Below are positions 1 to 6,210 of a stretch of DNA of 7,620 nt, piece by piece. Each line of letters begins with the position of its first letter. The stretch's first letter is position 1. The translations under genes and the position numbers were made by a program. The DNA comes from Variovorax sp. (GTDB lineage: Bacteria > Pseudomonadota > Gammaproteobacteria > Burkholderiales > Burkholderiaceae_C). Under the pieces are notes generated by a model. It ran no database searches. It was given only the letters and a program-made list of their open reading frames with translations, and was not told the DNA's origin. Location of the stretch: assembly GCA_028292835.1 (NCBI GenBank), contig JAQGLP010000347.1:1-7620 (forward strand), written 5' to 3'.

Positions 1-43
1 GGTTCTTGAGCGTGACGCCGCGCACGGTGACCGCCGGGACCAT
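1..43 (-). CDS. NADH:flavin oxidoreductase (Old Yellow Enzyme type), N-terminus only, runs off the left edge
   Basis: Reading leftwards from an ATG at 43-41, the 14 visible residues are MVPAVTVRGVTLKN. This resembles the start of Old Yellow Enzyme-family FMN oxidoreductases, where a phrase like 'L.LRGVTLKNR' precedes the first barrel strand. The frame is the same as that of the monooxygenase just upstream (stop at 91-89), and the 15 sense codons between stop and ATG stay open. They read as a proline-rich linker, RAGLRRAATQTPVPP. In salicylyl-CoA 5-hydroxylase and 2-aminobenzoyl-CoA monooxygenase/reductase the same two domains are fused through such a linker. No Shine-Dalgarno sequence precedes the ATG, so independent initiation here is doubtful. 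Only 14 codons are visible, so the assignment rests on a short motif plus context. Confidence 0.55.
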   Translation of the reverse strand, partial: MVPAVTVRGVTLKN

Positions 44-88
44 CGGCGGGACGGGCGTCTGCGTGGCCGCCCGCCGCAGGCCGGCGCG

Positions 89-1246
89 TTACGCGATCCA
101 GTCCTCGTAAGACTCGACATAGGCCCTGTCGCGCAGCCGCAGGTTCTCGTGGCTGATGCGCTGGCTGCGGGTCAGCAGCGAATAGGCGAACTGCTCGGGC
201 GGCAGGTTGACGTAGCGCTCGACATGCTCGAACCACTCGGTGGAGTTGCGTGCGGCGTTCTGGATGCGCAGCACCTCGACGCTGCGCACCGCCTCGTAGT
301 CGGCCAGCGCGCCGGTCAGGTCACCCGGCTTGGCGCCGATGCAGCGGGCCAGCTCGATCGCGTCCTCCAGCGCCAGCTTGGTGCCCGAGCCGATCGAGAA
401 GTGCGCGGTGTGCGCCGCATCCCCCATCAGCACGACGGGAGCGCGGCCGTTGTGGTGCACCCAGTGCTCGCACACCACGCGCGGGAAGCGGATCCATTGC
501 GCCGATCCACGCAAATGGGTCGCGTTGGAGATCAGCGCGTGGCCGTCCAGATGCTTGGCGAAGAGCCGCTCGCAGAACGCAATGGCCTCTTCCTTTTCCA
601 TCGTGTCCAGGCCCGCCTTCTTCCAGACTTCCTCCGGGGTCTCGACGATGAAGGTGGAGGTCTCGTCGTCGAAGCGGTAGGCATGCGCCTGAAACCACCC
701 TGCCTCGGTCTGCTCGAAGGCGAAGGTAAAGGCCTCGAACAGCTTGTGCGTGCCCAGCCAGACGAAGCGGCACAGCCGCGTGTCGATGTCGGGCTGGTAG
801 GTGGCGGCGTACTTGGCGCGAAAGCGACTGTTCAGGCCGTCGCTGGCGATGACGAGATCGGCTTCGGGGTACTGTGCATCGTCCTGCACGTCGGTCTCGA
901 ACACCAGCTCGACCCCCGCCTCCTCGCAGCGCTGCTGCAAGATGTTGAGCAGCCGCTTGCGGCCGATGCCGCAGAAGCCGTGGCCGCCGGAGCGCATCTT
1001 GTGGCCACGGATGTTGACCTCGATATCGTCCCAGTGAGTGAACGACTCCAGGATCTGTGCCGCGCTGACCGGATCGGCGGCTTGAAGGTTTCCGAGCGTC
1101 TGGTCCGAGAACACCACGCCCCAGCCGAAGGTGTCATAAGGCCGATTGCGTTCGACCACGGTAATCCGGTGCGACGCATCCCGCAGCTTCATCAGCAGCG
1201 CGAAATACAAGCCCGAAGGACCCCCACCGATGCAGACGATATTCAT
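89..1246 (-). CDS. FAD-dependent monooxygenase, salicylyl-CoA 5-hydroxylase / 2-aminobenzoyl-CoA monooxygenase-like domain
   Basis: A 385-residue flavoprotein of the p-hydroxybenzoate hydroxylase class. The N-terminal dinucleotide-binding motif GGGPSG (residues 7-12) opens an FAD fold, followed by VVERNRPYDTFGWGVVFSD and GGHGFCGIGRKRLLNIL, which recall the monooxygenase half of salicylyl-CoA 5-hydroxylase and 2-aminobenzoyl-CoA monooxygenase/reductase. The DG motif is at D136-G137 (IASDGLNS) and the FAD-ribityl GD motif at G275-D276 (LMGDAAH). Relatives hydroxylate or reduce aromatic CoA thioesters and are about twice as long because they carry a C-terminal Old Yellow Enzyme domain. Here the frame stops at TAA (91-89) and the second domain seems to resume in the same frame. 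The ATG at 1246-1244 has GGAG five bases upstream. It lies 183 bp downstream of the tartrate dehydrogenase-like gene and may have its own promoter. The substrate is unknown; a CoA-ester aromatic is inferred from the family. Confidence 0.85.
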   Translation of the reverse strand: MNIVCIGGGPSGLYFALLMKLRDASHRITVVERNRPYDTFGWGVVFSDQTLGNLQAADPVSAAQILESFTHWDDIEVNIRGHKMRSGGHGFCGIGRKRLLNILQQRCEEAGVELVFETDVQDDAQYPEADLVIASDGLNSRFRAKYAATYQPDIDTRLCRFVWLGTHKLFEAFTFAFEQTEAGWFQAHAYRFDDETSTFIVETPEEVWKKAGLDTMEKEEAIAFCERLFAKHLDGHALISNATHLRGSAQWIRFPRVVCEHWVHHNGRAPVVLMGDAAHTAHFSIGSGTKLALEDAIELARCIGAKPGDLTGALADYEAVRSVEVLRIQNAARNSTEWFEHVERYVNLPPEQFAYSLLTRSQRISHENLRLRDRAYVESYEDWIA

Positions 1247-1264
1247 GAGTTCTCCAGGGAGTGC

Positions 1265-1290
1265 ATCGATGAAAGATTATTTATCGATGA
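1265..1290. repeat. Direct repeat ATCGATGA x2 in the AT-rich leader of the monooxygenase gene
   Basis: ATCGATGA occurs at 1265-1272 and again at 1283-1290, 18 bp start to start. Each copy contains the self-complementary ATCGAT. The repeats lie in a sharply AT-rich patch (about 1265-1320) between the monooxygenase start and the upstream gene, in otherwise GC-rich DNA. The minus strand carries -10-like AT hexamers here (for example AATAAT at 1281-1276), but I find no convincing -35 at the right spacing. The patch may be a promoter with a regulator site; this is inferred from composition and repetition only. Confidence 0.35.
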
Positions 1291-1393
1291 TTTACTTATG
1301 AAGTATTGTGGTCGCAAATGCGATGAAGACCAAGCTGCGCACACGATTGCGTCTTCAGCGCATGAAACGGTCGCCATTCACGGACCGTCGGCC

Positions 1394-1413
1394 CGTGCCT
1401 CCAGAGAGGCACG
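1394..1413 (-). terminator. Stem-loop just downstream of the tartrate dehydrogenase-like gene (possible 3' end or processing signal)
   Basis: A perfect 8-bp inverted repeat (CGTGCCTC and GAGGCACG) encloses a 4-base loop, starting 16 bases past the TAG stop at 1432-1430. In the minus-strand transcript it would be a stable GC-rich hairpin. No run of U follows, so it is not a canonical intrinsic terminator. It could protect an mRNA 3' end or assist Rho-dependent termination. Together with the AT-rich patch further on, it hints that the monooxygenase pair may be a separate transcription unit. A weaker 6-bp inverted repeat (ACGGTC at 1367-1372, GACCGT at 1383-1388) follows. Confidence 0.35.
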
Positions 1414-1429
1414 CCTTTGCGCATGCGCC

Positions 1430-2518
1430 CTACAGGGTCTTGGCTCCGCCAGCGGCCACTGCGGCGGCTATTGCTTCGCCCAGTTCCACCGTGGAGGCGG
1501 TGCCGCCCAGATCCCGGGTGCGTGGCCCCTGCGCCAGAACCTGCTCGATGGCCGCGACGATGGCGTCGTGCGCCGGCTTGCAGCCCAGGAAATCAAGCAT
1601 CAGCGCACCCGACCAGATCATTGCGATGGGGTTGGCGATGCCTTGGCCATGGATGTCGGGCGCCGAGCCGTGCACCGGCTCGAACAACGACGGGAAATGA
1701 CGCTCCGGGTTGAGATTGGCCGACGGCGCCAGCCCGATGGTGCCGGTGCAGGCAGGCCCCAGGTCCGAAAGAATGTCGCCAAACAGATTGCTGGCCACGA
1801 CCACGTCAAAACGCTGCGGCTGCAGTACGAAGCGCGCCGTGAGGATATCGATATGCTGCTTGTCGGTCTTGACCTCCGGGTAGCCCTTGCCCATGGCGTC
1901 GGCACGACCGTCCCACCACGGCATGCTGATGGCGATGCCGTTGCTCTTGGTCGCCACTGTCAGGTGCTTGCGTTCGCGAGACTTTGCCAACTCGAAGGCG
2001 TACCTGAGAACGCGATCGGCGCCGTGCCGGCTCATCACCGTCTCCTGGATCACGACCTCGCGCTCGGTGCCTTCGTACATGATGCCTCCGAGGTTGGTGT
2101 ATTCCCCCTCGGTGTTCTCGCGCACAACGAAAAAGTCGATGTCGCCGGGCTTGCGACCGGCCAAGGGGCAAGGCACGCCCTCGAACAATCGCACCGGCCG
2201 GAGGTTGATGTACTGGTCGAACTCGCGACGGAACTTCAGCAGCGACCCCCACAATGAAATGTGGTCGGGGACGGTTTCGGGCCAGCCAACCGCACCGAAG
2301 TAGATGGCATCCATTCCTCCGATCTGCGCCTTCCAGTCGTCCGGCATCATCTGGCCGTGCTGCTGGTAGTAGTCGCAGCTGGCCCAGTCGATCGGCGTGA
2401 AGTTCAGCCTCAGGTCGAAGCGACGCGCCGCAGCTTCCAGCACGCGGACACCTTCGGGAATCACTTCCTTGCCGATGCCGTCGCCCGGAATGAGCGCGAT
2501 GTTGAATGAACGTGTCAT
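1430..2518 (-). CDS. ttuC: Tartrate dehydrogenase/decarboxylase / D-malate dehydrogenase (TtuC/DmlA type)
   Basis: A 362-residue beta-decarboxylating dehydrogenase of the isocitrate/isopropylmalate dehydrogenase family, close to the usual length. The N-terminus IALIPGDGIGKEVI opens the fold. Substrate-binding arginines appear in LLKFRREFDQYINLRPVR (R97, R107), RENTEGEYTNLGG starts at 133, and the catalytic lysine is in KSNG (K191). Metal-binding aspartates are D224, D248 and D252 (SNLFGDILSDLGP). The phrases YFGAVGWP and GPACTGTIGLAPSANLNPER are typical of TtuC/DmlA and differ from leucine-biosynthetic LeuB. Family members use NAD+ with a divalent and a monovalent cation to act on tartrate, meso-tartrate and D-malate, giving oxaloglycolate, D-glycerate or pyruvate. 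The frame is open 19 codons further upstream, but the ATG at 2518-2516 is chosen because AAGGA lies seven bases before it and family similarity begins there. Tartrate versus D-malate preference cannot be read from the sequence. Confidence 0.88.
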   Translation of the reverse strand: MTRSFNIALIPGDGIGKEVIPEGVRVLEAAARRFDLRLNFTPIDWASCDYYQQHGQMMPDDWKAQIGGMDAIYFGAVGWPETVPDHISLWGSLLKFRREFDQYINLRPVRLFEGVPCPLAGRKPGDIDFFVVRENTEGEYTNLGGIMYEGTEREVVIQETVMSRHGADRVLRYAFELAKSRERKHLTVATKSNGIAISMPWWDGRADAMGKGYPEVKTDKQHIDILTARFVLQPQRFDVVVASNLFGDILSDLGPACTGTIGLAPSANLNPERHFPSLFEPVHGSAPDIHGQGIANPIAMIWSGALMLDFLGCKPAHDAIVAAIEQVLAQGPRTRDLGGTASTVELGEAIAAAVAAGGAKTL

Positions 2519-2639
2519 GAATATTCCTTGTGGTCGGTTAACAGTGGCTCGGCTTGAGCCCGGCGAGCGTGCCATAAAGGGACGCCCTCTCTCGTCGGTG
2601 CAAAGCTGCCAGGGTGACGGTTTGTCGCAGTGCGTGAAT

Positions 2640-3530
2640 TCAGTTGCCGTCGCCGCGCTTGGCCAGCACCGCCACCAGCTCCGGCAGCATGGCCTGCGGA
2701 TCGCCCCCGCGCGTGGCGTCCTCCAGGGTCTGGCGCACGCCTTCCGCGATGGTGCGGGCAGAGTGACTGTCCTGCGCCATGGCTGTGTAGTAGCCCAGAT
2801 CCTTCAGTGCGTTCGACATCGCAAAGCGCAGGCCACTCGAGTCCTTGGCGAAAAGGAAGGGTTTGAGCCGTTCCAGCGCAGTGCCCCCGCCGCCGCCTGT
2901 GCTCAGCACGTTGACGAAGACGTCCGGTGCCACGCCTGCGCGCTCGGCGCAGGCGGCGGCTTCGGCAATCAAGGCCACCGAGCCCAACGACACGTAGTTG
3001 TGCAGCAGTTTCATACGGTGGCCGGCGCCGACCGCGCCCGCGTGCGTGATGTTCTCGGCGAAGCAGCTCAAGAGCGGCCGACATTCCGCAAACAGCGCAG
3101 TGTCCGCACCCACCAGCAGGTTGAGCCGGCCTTCGGCCGCTTCCTTGGGCGTGCGCGTCATGGCCGCATCCATGAAGCGGCCTCCGGCTGCTTCGACGAC
3201 CTTGGCGAGCCGCTCGGTCGAGGCGGGAATGGCCGTGGAGCAATCAATGATGACCATGCCCTTGCGCATGCCTTCCAGCACACCGCCGCCTTGGCCCAGC
3301 AGCACGGCCTCCACTTGCGGAGAGCCGGTGACGCAGAGGAGCAGCACGTCGACGGTGGCGGCGAGTTCGCTCGCTGTCTTGAAGGTCTTGACGCCCGCTG
3401 CCGTCAGCGCGTCGAGCGACTGGTTGCCAGCATGCTCCAAAACGGCCAGCGAATAGCCGTGCTTGACGATATTGCTCGCGATGCCGTGGCCCATCATGCC
3501 CACGCCGATCAATCCGATTTTCTTGTTCAT
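2640..3530 (-). CDS. NAD(P)-dependent beta-hydroxyacid dehydrogenase (3-hydroxyisobutyrate / tartronate-semialdehyde reductase family)
   Basis: A 296-residue member of the 3-hydroxyisobutyrate dehydrogenase family, the usual length. The Rossmann motif GLIGVGMMGHGIASNI occupies residues 6-21, the DCST substrate-site motif is at 96-99, the catalytic lysine is K174 within HRMKLLHNY (N178 also conserved), and a second conserved lysine is K243 (ALKDLGYY). Family enzymes interconvert a 3-hydroxy acid and its semialdehyde, such as D-glycerate/tartronate semialdehyde or 3-hydroxyisobutyrate/methylmalonate semialdehyde. The substrate loop reads DAAMTRTPKEAAEG (121-134), where most members have a DAPVSGG-like sequence, so ligand preference may differ. 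The start at 3530 is supported by AGGAG seven bases upstream. It lies 28 bp after the aldehyde dehydrogenase gene and 121 bp before the tartrate dehydrogenase-like gene, consistent with one operon. The exact substrate is not assignable. Confidence 0.85.
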   Translation of the reverse strand: MNKKIGLIGVGMMGHGIASNIVKHGYSLAVLEHAGNQSLDALTAAGVKTFKTASELAATVDVLLLCVTGSPQVEAVLLGQGGGVLEGMRKGMVIIDCSTAIPASTERLAKVVEAAGGRFMDAAMTRTPKEAAEGRLNLLVGADTALFAECRPLLSCFAENITHAGAVGAGHRMKLLHNYVSLGSVALIAEAAACAERAGVAPDVFVNVLSTGGGGGTALERLKPFLFAKDSSGLRFAMSNALKDLGYYTAMAQDSHSARTIAEGVRQTLEDATRGGDPQAMLPELVAVLAKRGDGN

Positions 3531-3558
3531 TCGTGTCTCCTAAAAAGAAGGTCGCCGT

Positions 3559-5037
3559 TCATTGTCGCTTCGCGCGCGCGGGGCGACCGAGACCGCCGGC
3601 ACAGACGTACTTGACCTCTATGTAGTCGTCGATGCCGTACTTGGAGCCTTCGCGCCCCACACCTGATTCCTTGATACCGCCGAAGGGGGCGAGTTCGGTC
3701 GAGATCAGCCCCTCGTTGAGGCCGACGATGCCCACTTCCAAAGCCTCGGCGACCTGCCAGGCGCGCGCGTAGTCCTGTGTGTAGAAATAGGCCGCCAGCC
3801 CGAAAGGCGTGTCGTTGGCCATGGCCACCGCCTCGTCGTCGGTCTCGAAGCGGATCAGCGGCGCGACCGGGCCGAAGGTTTCCTCCTGCATCAGCTTCGA
3901 CTTTGGGGACACGTCCGACAGAATGGTCGGAGTGAAAAAGCGGCCGCCCAGTGCAGGTGCCTGACCGCCAGTGACGATGTGCGCGCCCAGCGCCCCGGCG
4001 TCGTCGATGTGCTCGCGCACCTTGGCTACTGCCGCATCGTCGATCAACGGGCCGAGGTTGACGCCCGCTTCAAGACCGTTGCCGACCACCTGCGCCTCCA
4101 CCGTCGTCTTCAGTTTCTCAACGAAGCGGTCGTAGATGCCAGTCTGCACGAAGATGCGGTTTGCGCACACGCAGGTCTGCCCCGCGTTGCGGAATTTGGA
4201 CGCCATGACGCCTGCCACGGCGGCGTCGAGGTCGGCGTCGTCAAACACGATGAAAGGCGCGTTTCCGCCCAGTTCCATCGACACCTTCTTCACCGTGCCG
4301 GCGCACTGCGCCATCAGGTGCTTGCCGACTTTGGTCGAGCCGGTGAAGGACAGCTTCCGCACCAAGGGGCTTGCGGTGAGTTCTCCGCCCACGGTGGAGG
4401 CGGCACCCGTCACCACATTGAGCACCCCTGCCGGAATGCCGGCCTCGGCTGCAAGCTGAGCCAGCGCGAGCGCCGAGTACGGCGTGGCCGACGCGGGCTT
4501 GATCACGATCGTGCAGCCGGCCGCCAGCGCAGCGCCGGCCTTGCGCGTGATCATCGCGTTCGGAAAATTCCAGGGCGTAATGGCCGCCACGACACCGACC
4601 GGTTGTTTGAGCACCACGATGCGGCGGTCGATGCTCGCAGCAGGAATGATGTCGCCGTAGACGCGCTTGGCCTCCTCGGCGAACCACTCGATGAAACTCG
4701 ATCCGTAGGCGATCTCGCCGCGTGCCTCGGCCAGCGGCTTGCCCTGCTCGAGCGTGAGCAGCATGGCGAGGTCGTCCTGGTGTGTCATGCACAGGTCGAA
4801 CCAGCGACGCAACAGGCGCGAACGATCCTTCGCCGAGGTGTCGCGCCAGCCCGGCAGCGCGCGATGGGCGGCATCGATCGCACCCCGCACGTCGGCGGCC
4901 GTGCATCGCGGCACGGTGCCGATGCGGCGGTCGTCGGCCGGGTTGGTCACTTCGATGGTGGCCCCATCGGCGGCATCGACCCAACGGCCATCGATGTGGC
5001 ACTGCTGGCGGAAAAGAGACGGATGTTGAATTTTCAT
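3559..5037 (-). CDS. gabD: Succinate-semialdehyde dehydrogenase-type aldehyde dehydrogenase (GabD-like)
   Basis: A 492-residue NAD(P)+-dependent aldehyde dehydrogenase of normal length. Landmarks in order: ITPWNFPNAMITRKAG (oxyanion asparagine N157), the cofactor lysine K180 in IVIKPASATPYSALAL, FTGST at 231-235, the general base E255 in SMELGGNAPF, and the nucleophile C289 in FRNAGQTCVCANRIFV. The C-terminal APFGGIKESGVGREGSKYGIDDYIEVKY is also characteristic. These phrases, from the FRQQ near the N-terminus onward, closely follow E. coli GabD as I recall it, so oxidation of succinate semialdehyde to succinate is the best guess. In this operon another C3-C5 semialdehyde, for example one made by the neighbouring reductase, is plausible. 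A short basic tail (RPARAKRQ) ends the protein. The ATG at 5037 lies 26 bp after the previous stop. It has no Shine-Dalgarno; the leader is pyrimidine-rich, suggesting translational coupling. Confidence 0.85.
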   Translation of the reverse strand: MKIQHPSLFRQQCHIDGRWVDAADGATIEVTNPADDRRIGTVPRCTAADVRGAIDAAHRALPGWRDTSAKDRSRLLRRWFDLCMTHQDDLAMLLTLEQGKPLAEARGEIAYGSSFIEWFAEEAKRVYGDIIPAASIDRRIVVLKQPVGVVAAITPWNFPNAMITRKAGAALAAGCTIVIKPASATPYSALALAQLAAEAGIPAGVLNVVTGAASTVGGELTASPLVRKLSFTGSTKVGKHLMAQCAGTVKKVSMELGGNAPFIVFDDADLDAAVAGVMASKFRNAGQTCVCANRIFVQTGIYDRFVEKLKTTVEAQVVGNGLEAGVNLGPLIDDAAVAKVREHIDDAGALGAHIVTGGQAPALGGRFFTPTILSDVSPKSKLMQEETFGPVAPLIRFETDDEAVAMANDTPFGLAAYFYTQDYARAWQVAEALEVGIVGLNEGLISTELAPFGGIKESGVGREGSKYGIDDYIEVKYVCAGGLGRPARAKRQ

Positions 5038-5063
5038 TGGAAGAGTCGGAAGGAAAAAGACGT

Positions 5064-6035
5064 TCAGGAAAGCAGATTGCCAGGCGTCTCGCCCCGGGCC
5101 AGCGCCTCGATGCCATCGATGAGCAGCCAGCCCATGGCATCGCGCGTCTCGTGCGTGGCACTGCCGATGTGCGGCGACAGGAAGACGTTGTCGAGCGTGC
5201 GGTAGCCGACATGTACCCGCGGCTCGTTGGCGAACACGTCCAGGCCCGCGCCGCGGACATGGCCACTCTTCAACGCAGCGATCAGGGCGTCGTCGTCAAT
5301 CAGATCGCCGCGGGAGATGTTGACCAGCACCGCGCCCTGCGGCAGGCGTGCCAGCCGGTCGGCATCGAAGATGCCGCGAAGCGCCGGCGCACCCGGGGCC
5401 GCGATCATGAGAATGTCACTGGTCGCAAGCAGGCCCTCGAGCGTGCCGTGGTAGGTCGCGCCCTGCTCCAGTGCGGGGTCGAGCCGCTGCCGGTTGTGAT
5501 AGTGGATGTCGAGCCCGAAGGCCCGGGCACGTACCGCGATGGCACGGCCGATGCGCCCCATGCCGAAGATACCGAGCCGCCGCCCGACGAGCCCCATGCC
5601 CAACAGCTGGGTCGGTGCCCAGCCGTTCCAGGCGCCGGTACGCACCATCCGGTCGGCCTCGTAGCCGCGGCGGCAGGCATTGAGCAGCAGCATCAGCGCG
5701 ATCTCCGCGCAGGCGTCGCTCAGCACGTCGGGCGTGTGGAGCACGCGTACGCCAGCCCTGCGCGCCGCGGCCATGTCGATGTGGTCGTAGCCTACCGACA
5801 GCGTGGCGACCGTACGCAGCGTGGGCGCAAGCTGCGCGAAGGTGGCAGCGTCGACGGTCTCGGTGGCAGTGACCAGCAGCACGTCGCAGCCAGCCGCCCG
5901 GCGCGCGATTTCGGCCGAAGGCAGGATCGAATCGTCGTCGTTCACCTGCAACTCGAAACGCTCGTGCAGCGCCGCTTCGATCGCTGGCGTGAAGCGGCGA
6001 CAAAGGAAAGCTCGGGGGCGGGCCGTGAGGGTCAT
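5064..6035 (-). CDS. D-2-hydroxyacid dehydrogenase (glyoxylate/hydroxypyruvate reductase-like)
   Basis: A 323-residue NAD(P)-dependent D-isomer-specific 2-hydroxyacid dehydrogenase, full length for the family. The substrate-domain signature TLSVGYDHIDMAAARRAGVR (about 78-97) is followed by the Rossmann motif GMGRIG (158-163) and the catalytic triad R242 (VNISRGDLIDDDAL), E271 (GLDVFANEP) and H289 (LSPHIGSATHE). Such enzymes reduce glyoxylate, hydroxypyruvate or 2-keto-gluconate, or oxidise the matching D-2-hydroxy acid. It is the first gene of the leftward operon, about 84 bases after the predicted transcription start, divergent from the GntR gene. The ATG at 6035 has only a weak purine stretch upstream (AAAAG), with no clear Shine-Dalgarno, but no better in-frame start exists and the N-terminus fits the family. 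Specific substrate unknown; a role with the tartrate dehydrogenase-like and tartronate-semialdehyde-reductase-like neighbours in a glycerate/hydroxypyruvate route is inference. Confidence 0.87.
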   Translation of the reverse strand: MTLTARPRAFLCRRFTPAIEAALHERFELQVNDDDSILPSAEIARRAAGCDVLLVTATETVDAATFAQLAPTLRTVATLSVGYDHIDMAAARRAGVRVLHTPDVLSDACAEIALMLLLNACRRGYEADRMVRTGAWNGWAPTQLLGMGLVGRRLGIFGMGRIGRAIAVRARAFGLDIHYHNRQRLDPALEQGATYHGTLEGLLATSDILMIAAPGAPALRGIFDADRLARLPQGAVLVNISRGDLIDDDALIAALKSGHVRGAGLDVFANEPRVHVGYRTLDNVFLSPHIGSATHETRDAMGWLLIDGIEALARGETPGNLLS

Positions 6036-6125
6036 GGGCTTTTGAAATGGTGAAAAGAAAAGTGAAATCCAAAAAAAAGACCGCTGACGGCGTGGCAGCC
6101 CGCGTCGCTTTCTATTTTCTTTTAT

Positions 6126-6154
6126 ATTACAAATACGTCATACGAATTTGTCAA
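6126..6154 (-). promoter_or_regulatory. Sigma-70 promoter of the leftward dehydrogenase operon
   Basis: On the minus strand a perfect TTGACA (-35, 6154-6149) is separated by 17 bp from TGTAAT (-10, 6131-6126; five of six matches to TATAAT). Transcription should start near 6119, giving an approximately 84-base leader before the hydroxyacid dehydrogenase ATG. The spacer is filled by the palindrome described separately, so the promoter should be repressible. This is the best promoter in the window. Confidence 0.75.
6129..6151. promoter_or_regulatory. 23-bp imperfect palindrome, candidate GntR-regulator operator
   Basis: ACAAAT (6129-6134) and ATTTGT (6146-6151) form the outer arms. CGT (6136-6138) and ACG (6142-6144) form the inner arms, around the centre CAT. 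Nine of eleven base pairs are complementary about position 6140. It runs from within the -10 to within the -35 of the leftward promoter and overlaps the rightward -35. GntR/FadR-type dimers typically bind palindromes of this size near their own divergent genes, so this is a likely operator for the regulator encoded at 6211-7041. Confidence 0.65.
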
Positions 6155-6178
6155 GCGATCAATCGGCGGTGGTATTCT
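6148..6178 (+). promoter_or_regulatory. Probable promoter of the GntR regulator gene (extended -10)
   Basis: TTGTCA (6148-6153, five of six to consensus) is followed after a longish 19-bp spacer by TATTCT (6173-6178), preceded by TGG (6170-6172), an extended -10 element. Its -35 overlaps the leftward -35 and the edge of the palindrome, so one bound dimer could control both directions. The predicted start near 6185 leaves a short leader before the ATG at 6211. Confidence 0.5.
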
Positions 6179-6210
6179 TCAAGACTTCAATCCGCTTCAA
6201 GTTCCTCTGC

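Noticed and set aside
149..2257. A 702-codon open frame on the plus strand, antisense to both the monooxygenase and tartrate dehydrogenase-like genes
   Set aside because: It is a mirror frame of GC-rich coding DNA. It shows no domain, crosses two well-supported genes and the spacer between them, and has arginine/alanine/histidine-rich noise composition.
2546..2560. A small inverted repeat GGCTC/GAGCC between the reductase and tartrate dehydrogenase-like genes, as a terminator
   Set aside because: It has only a 5-bp stem with a 5-base loop and no U-run, within an apparently continuous operon. Such repeats are expected by chance in GC-rich DNA.
2519..2575. A 19-residue N-terminal extension of the tartrate dehydrogenase-like protein
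   Set aside because: The internal ATG at 2518 has a good AAGGA site and matches the family N-terminus. The extension has no family similarity.
2397..6053. Other long plus-strand open frames antisense to the dehydrogenases (for example 2397-3614, 3979-5205, 4782-6053)
   Set aside because: They lie fully opposite genes with intact catalytic motifs and have no recognisable protein features; GC-rich codon bias readily leaves such frames open.
6071..6118. A possible attenuator in the operon leader: GC-rich stretch followed by eight U on the minus strand
   Set aside because: The only hairpins I can fold are 4 bp, or a bulged 6-bp stem ending about 7 bases before the U-tract. Both are too weak or misplaced for an intrinsic terminator, and no leader peptide is evident.
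6148..6210. An upstream TTG start adding 21 residues to the GntR regulator
   Set aside because: The TTG lies inside the predicted -35 box and overlaps the palindrome. The extra residues do not look like a GntR N-terminus, and there is no ribosome binding site.
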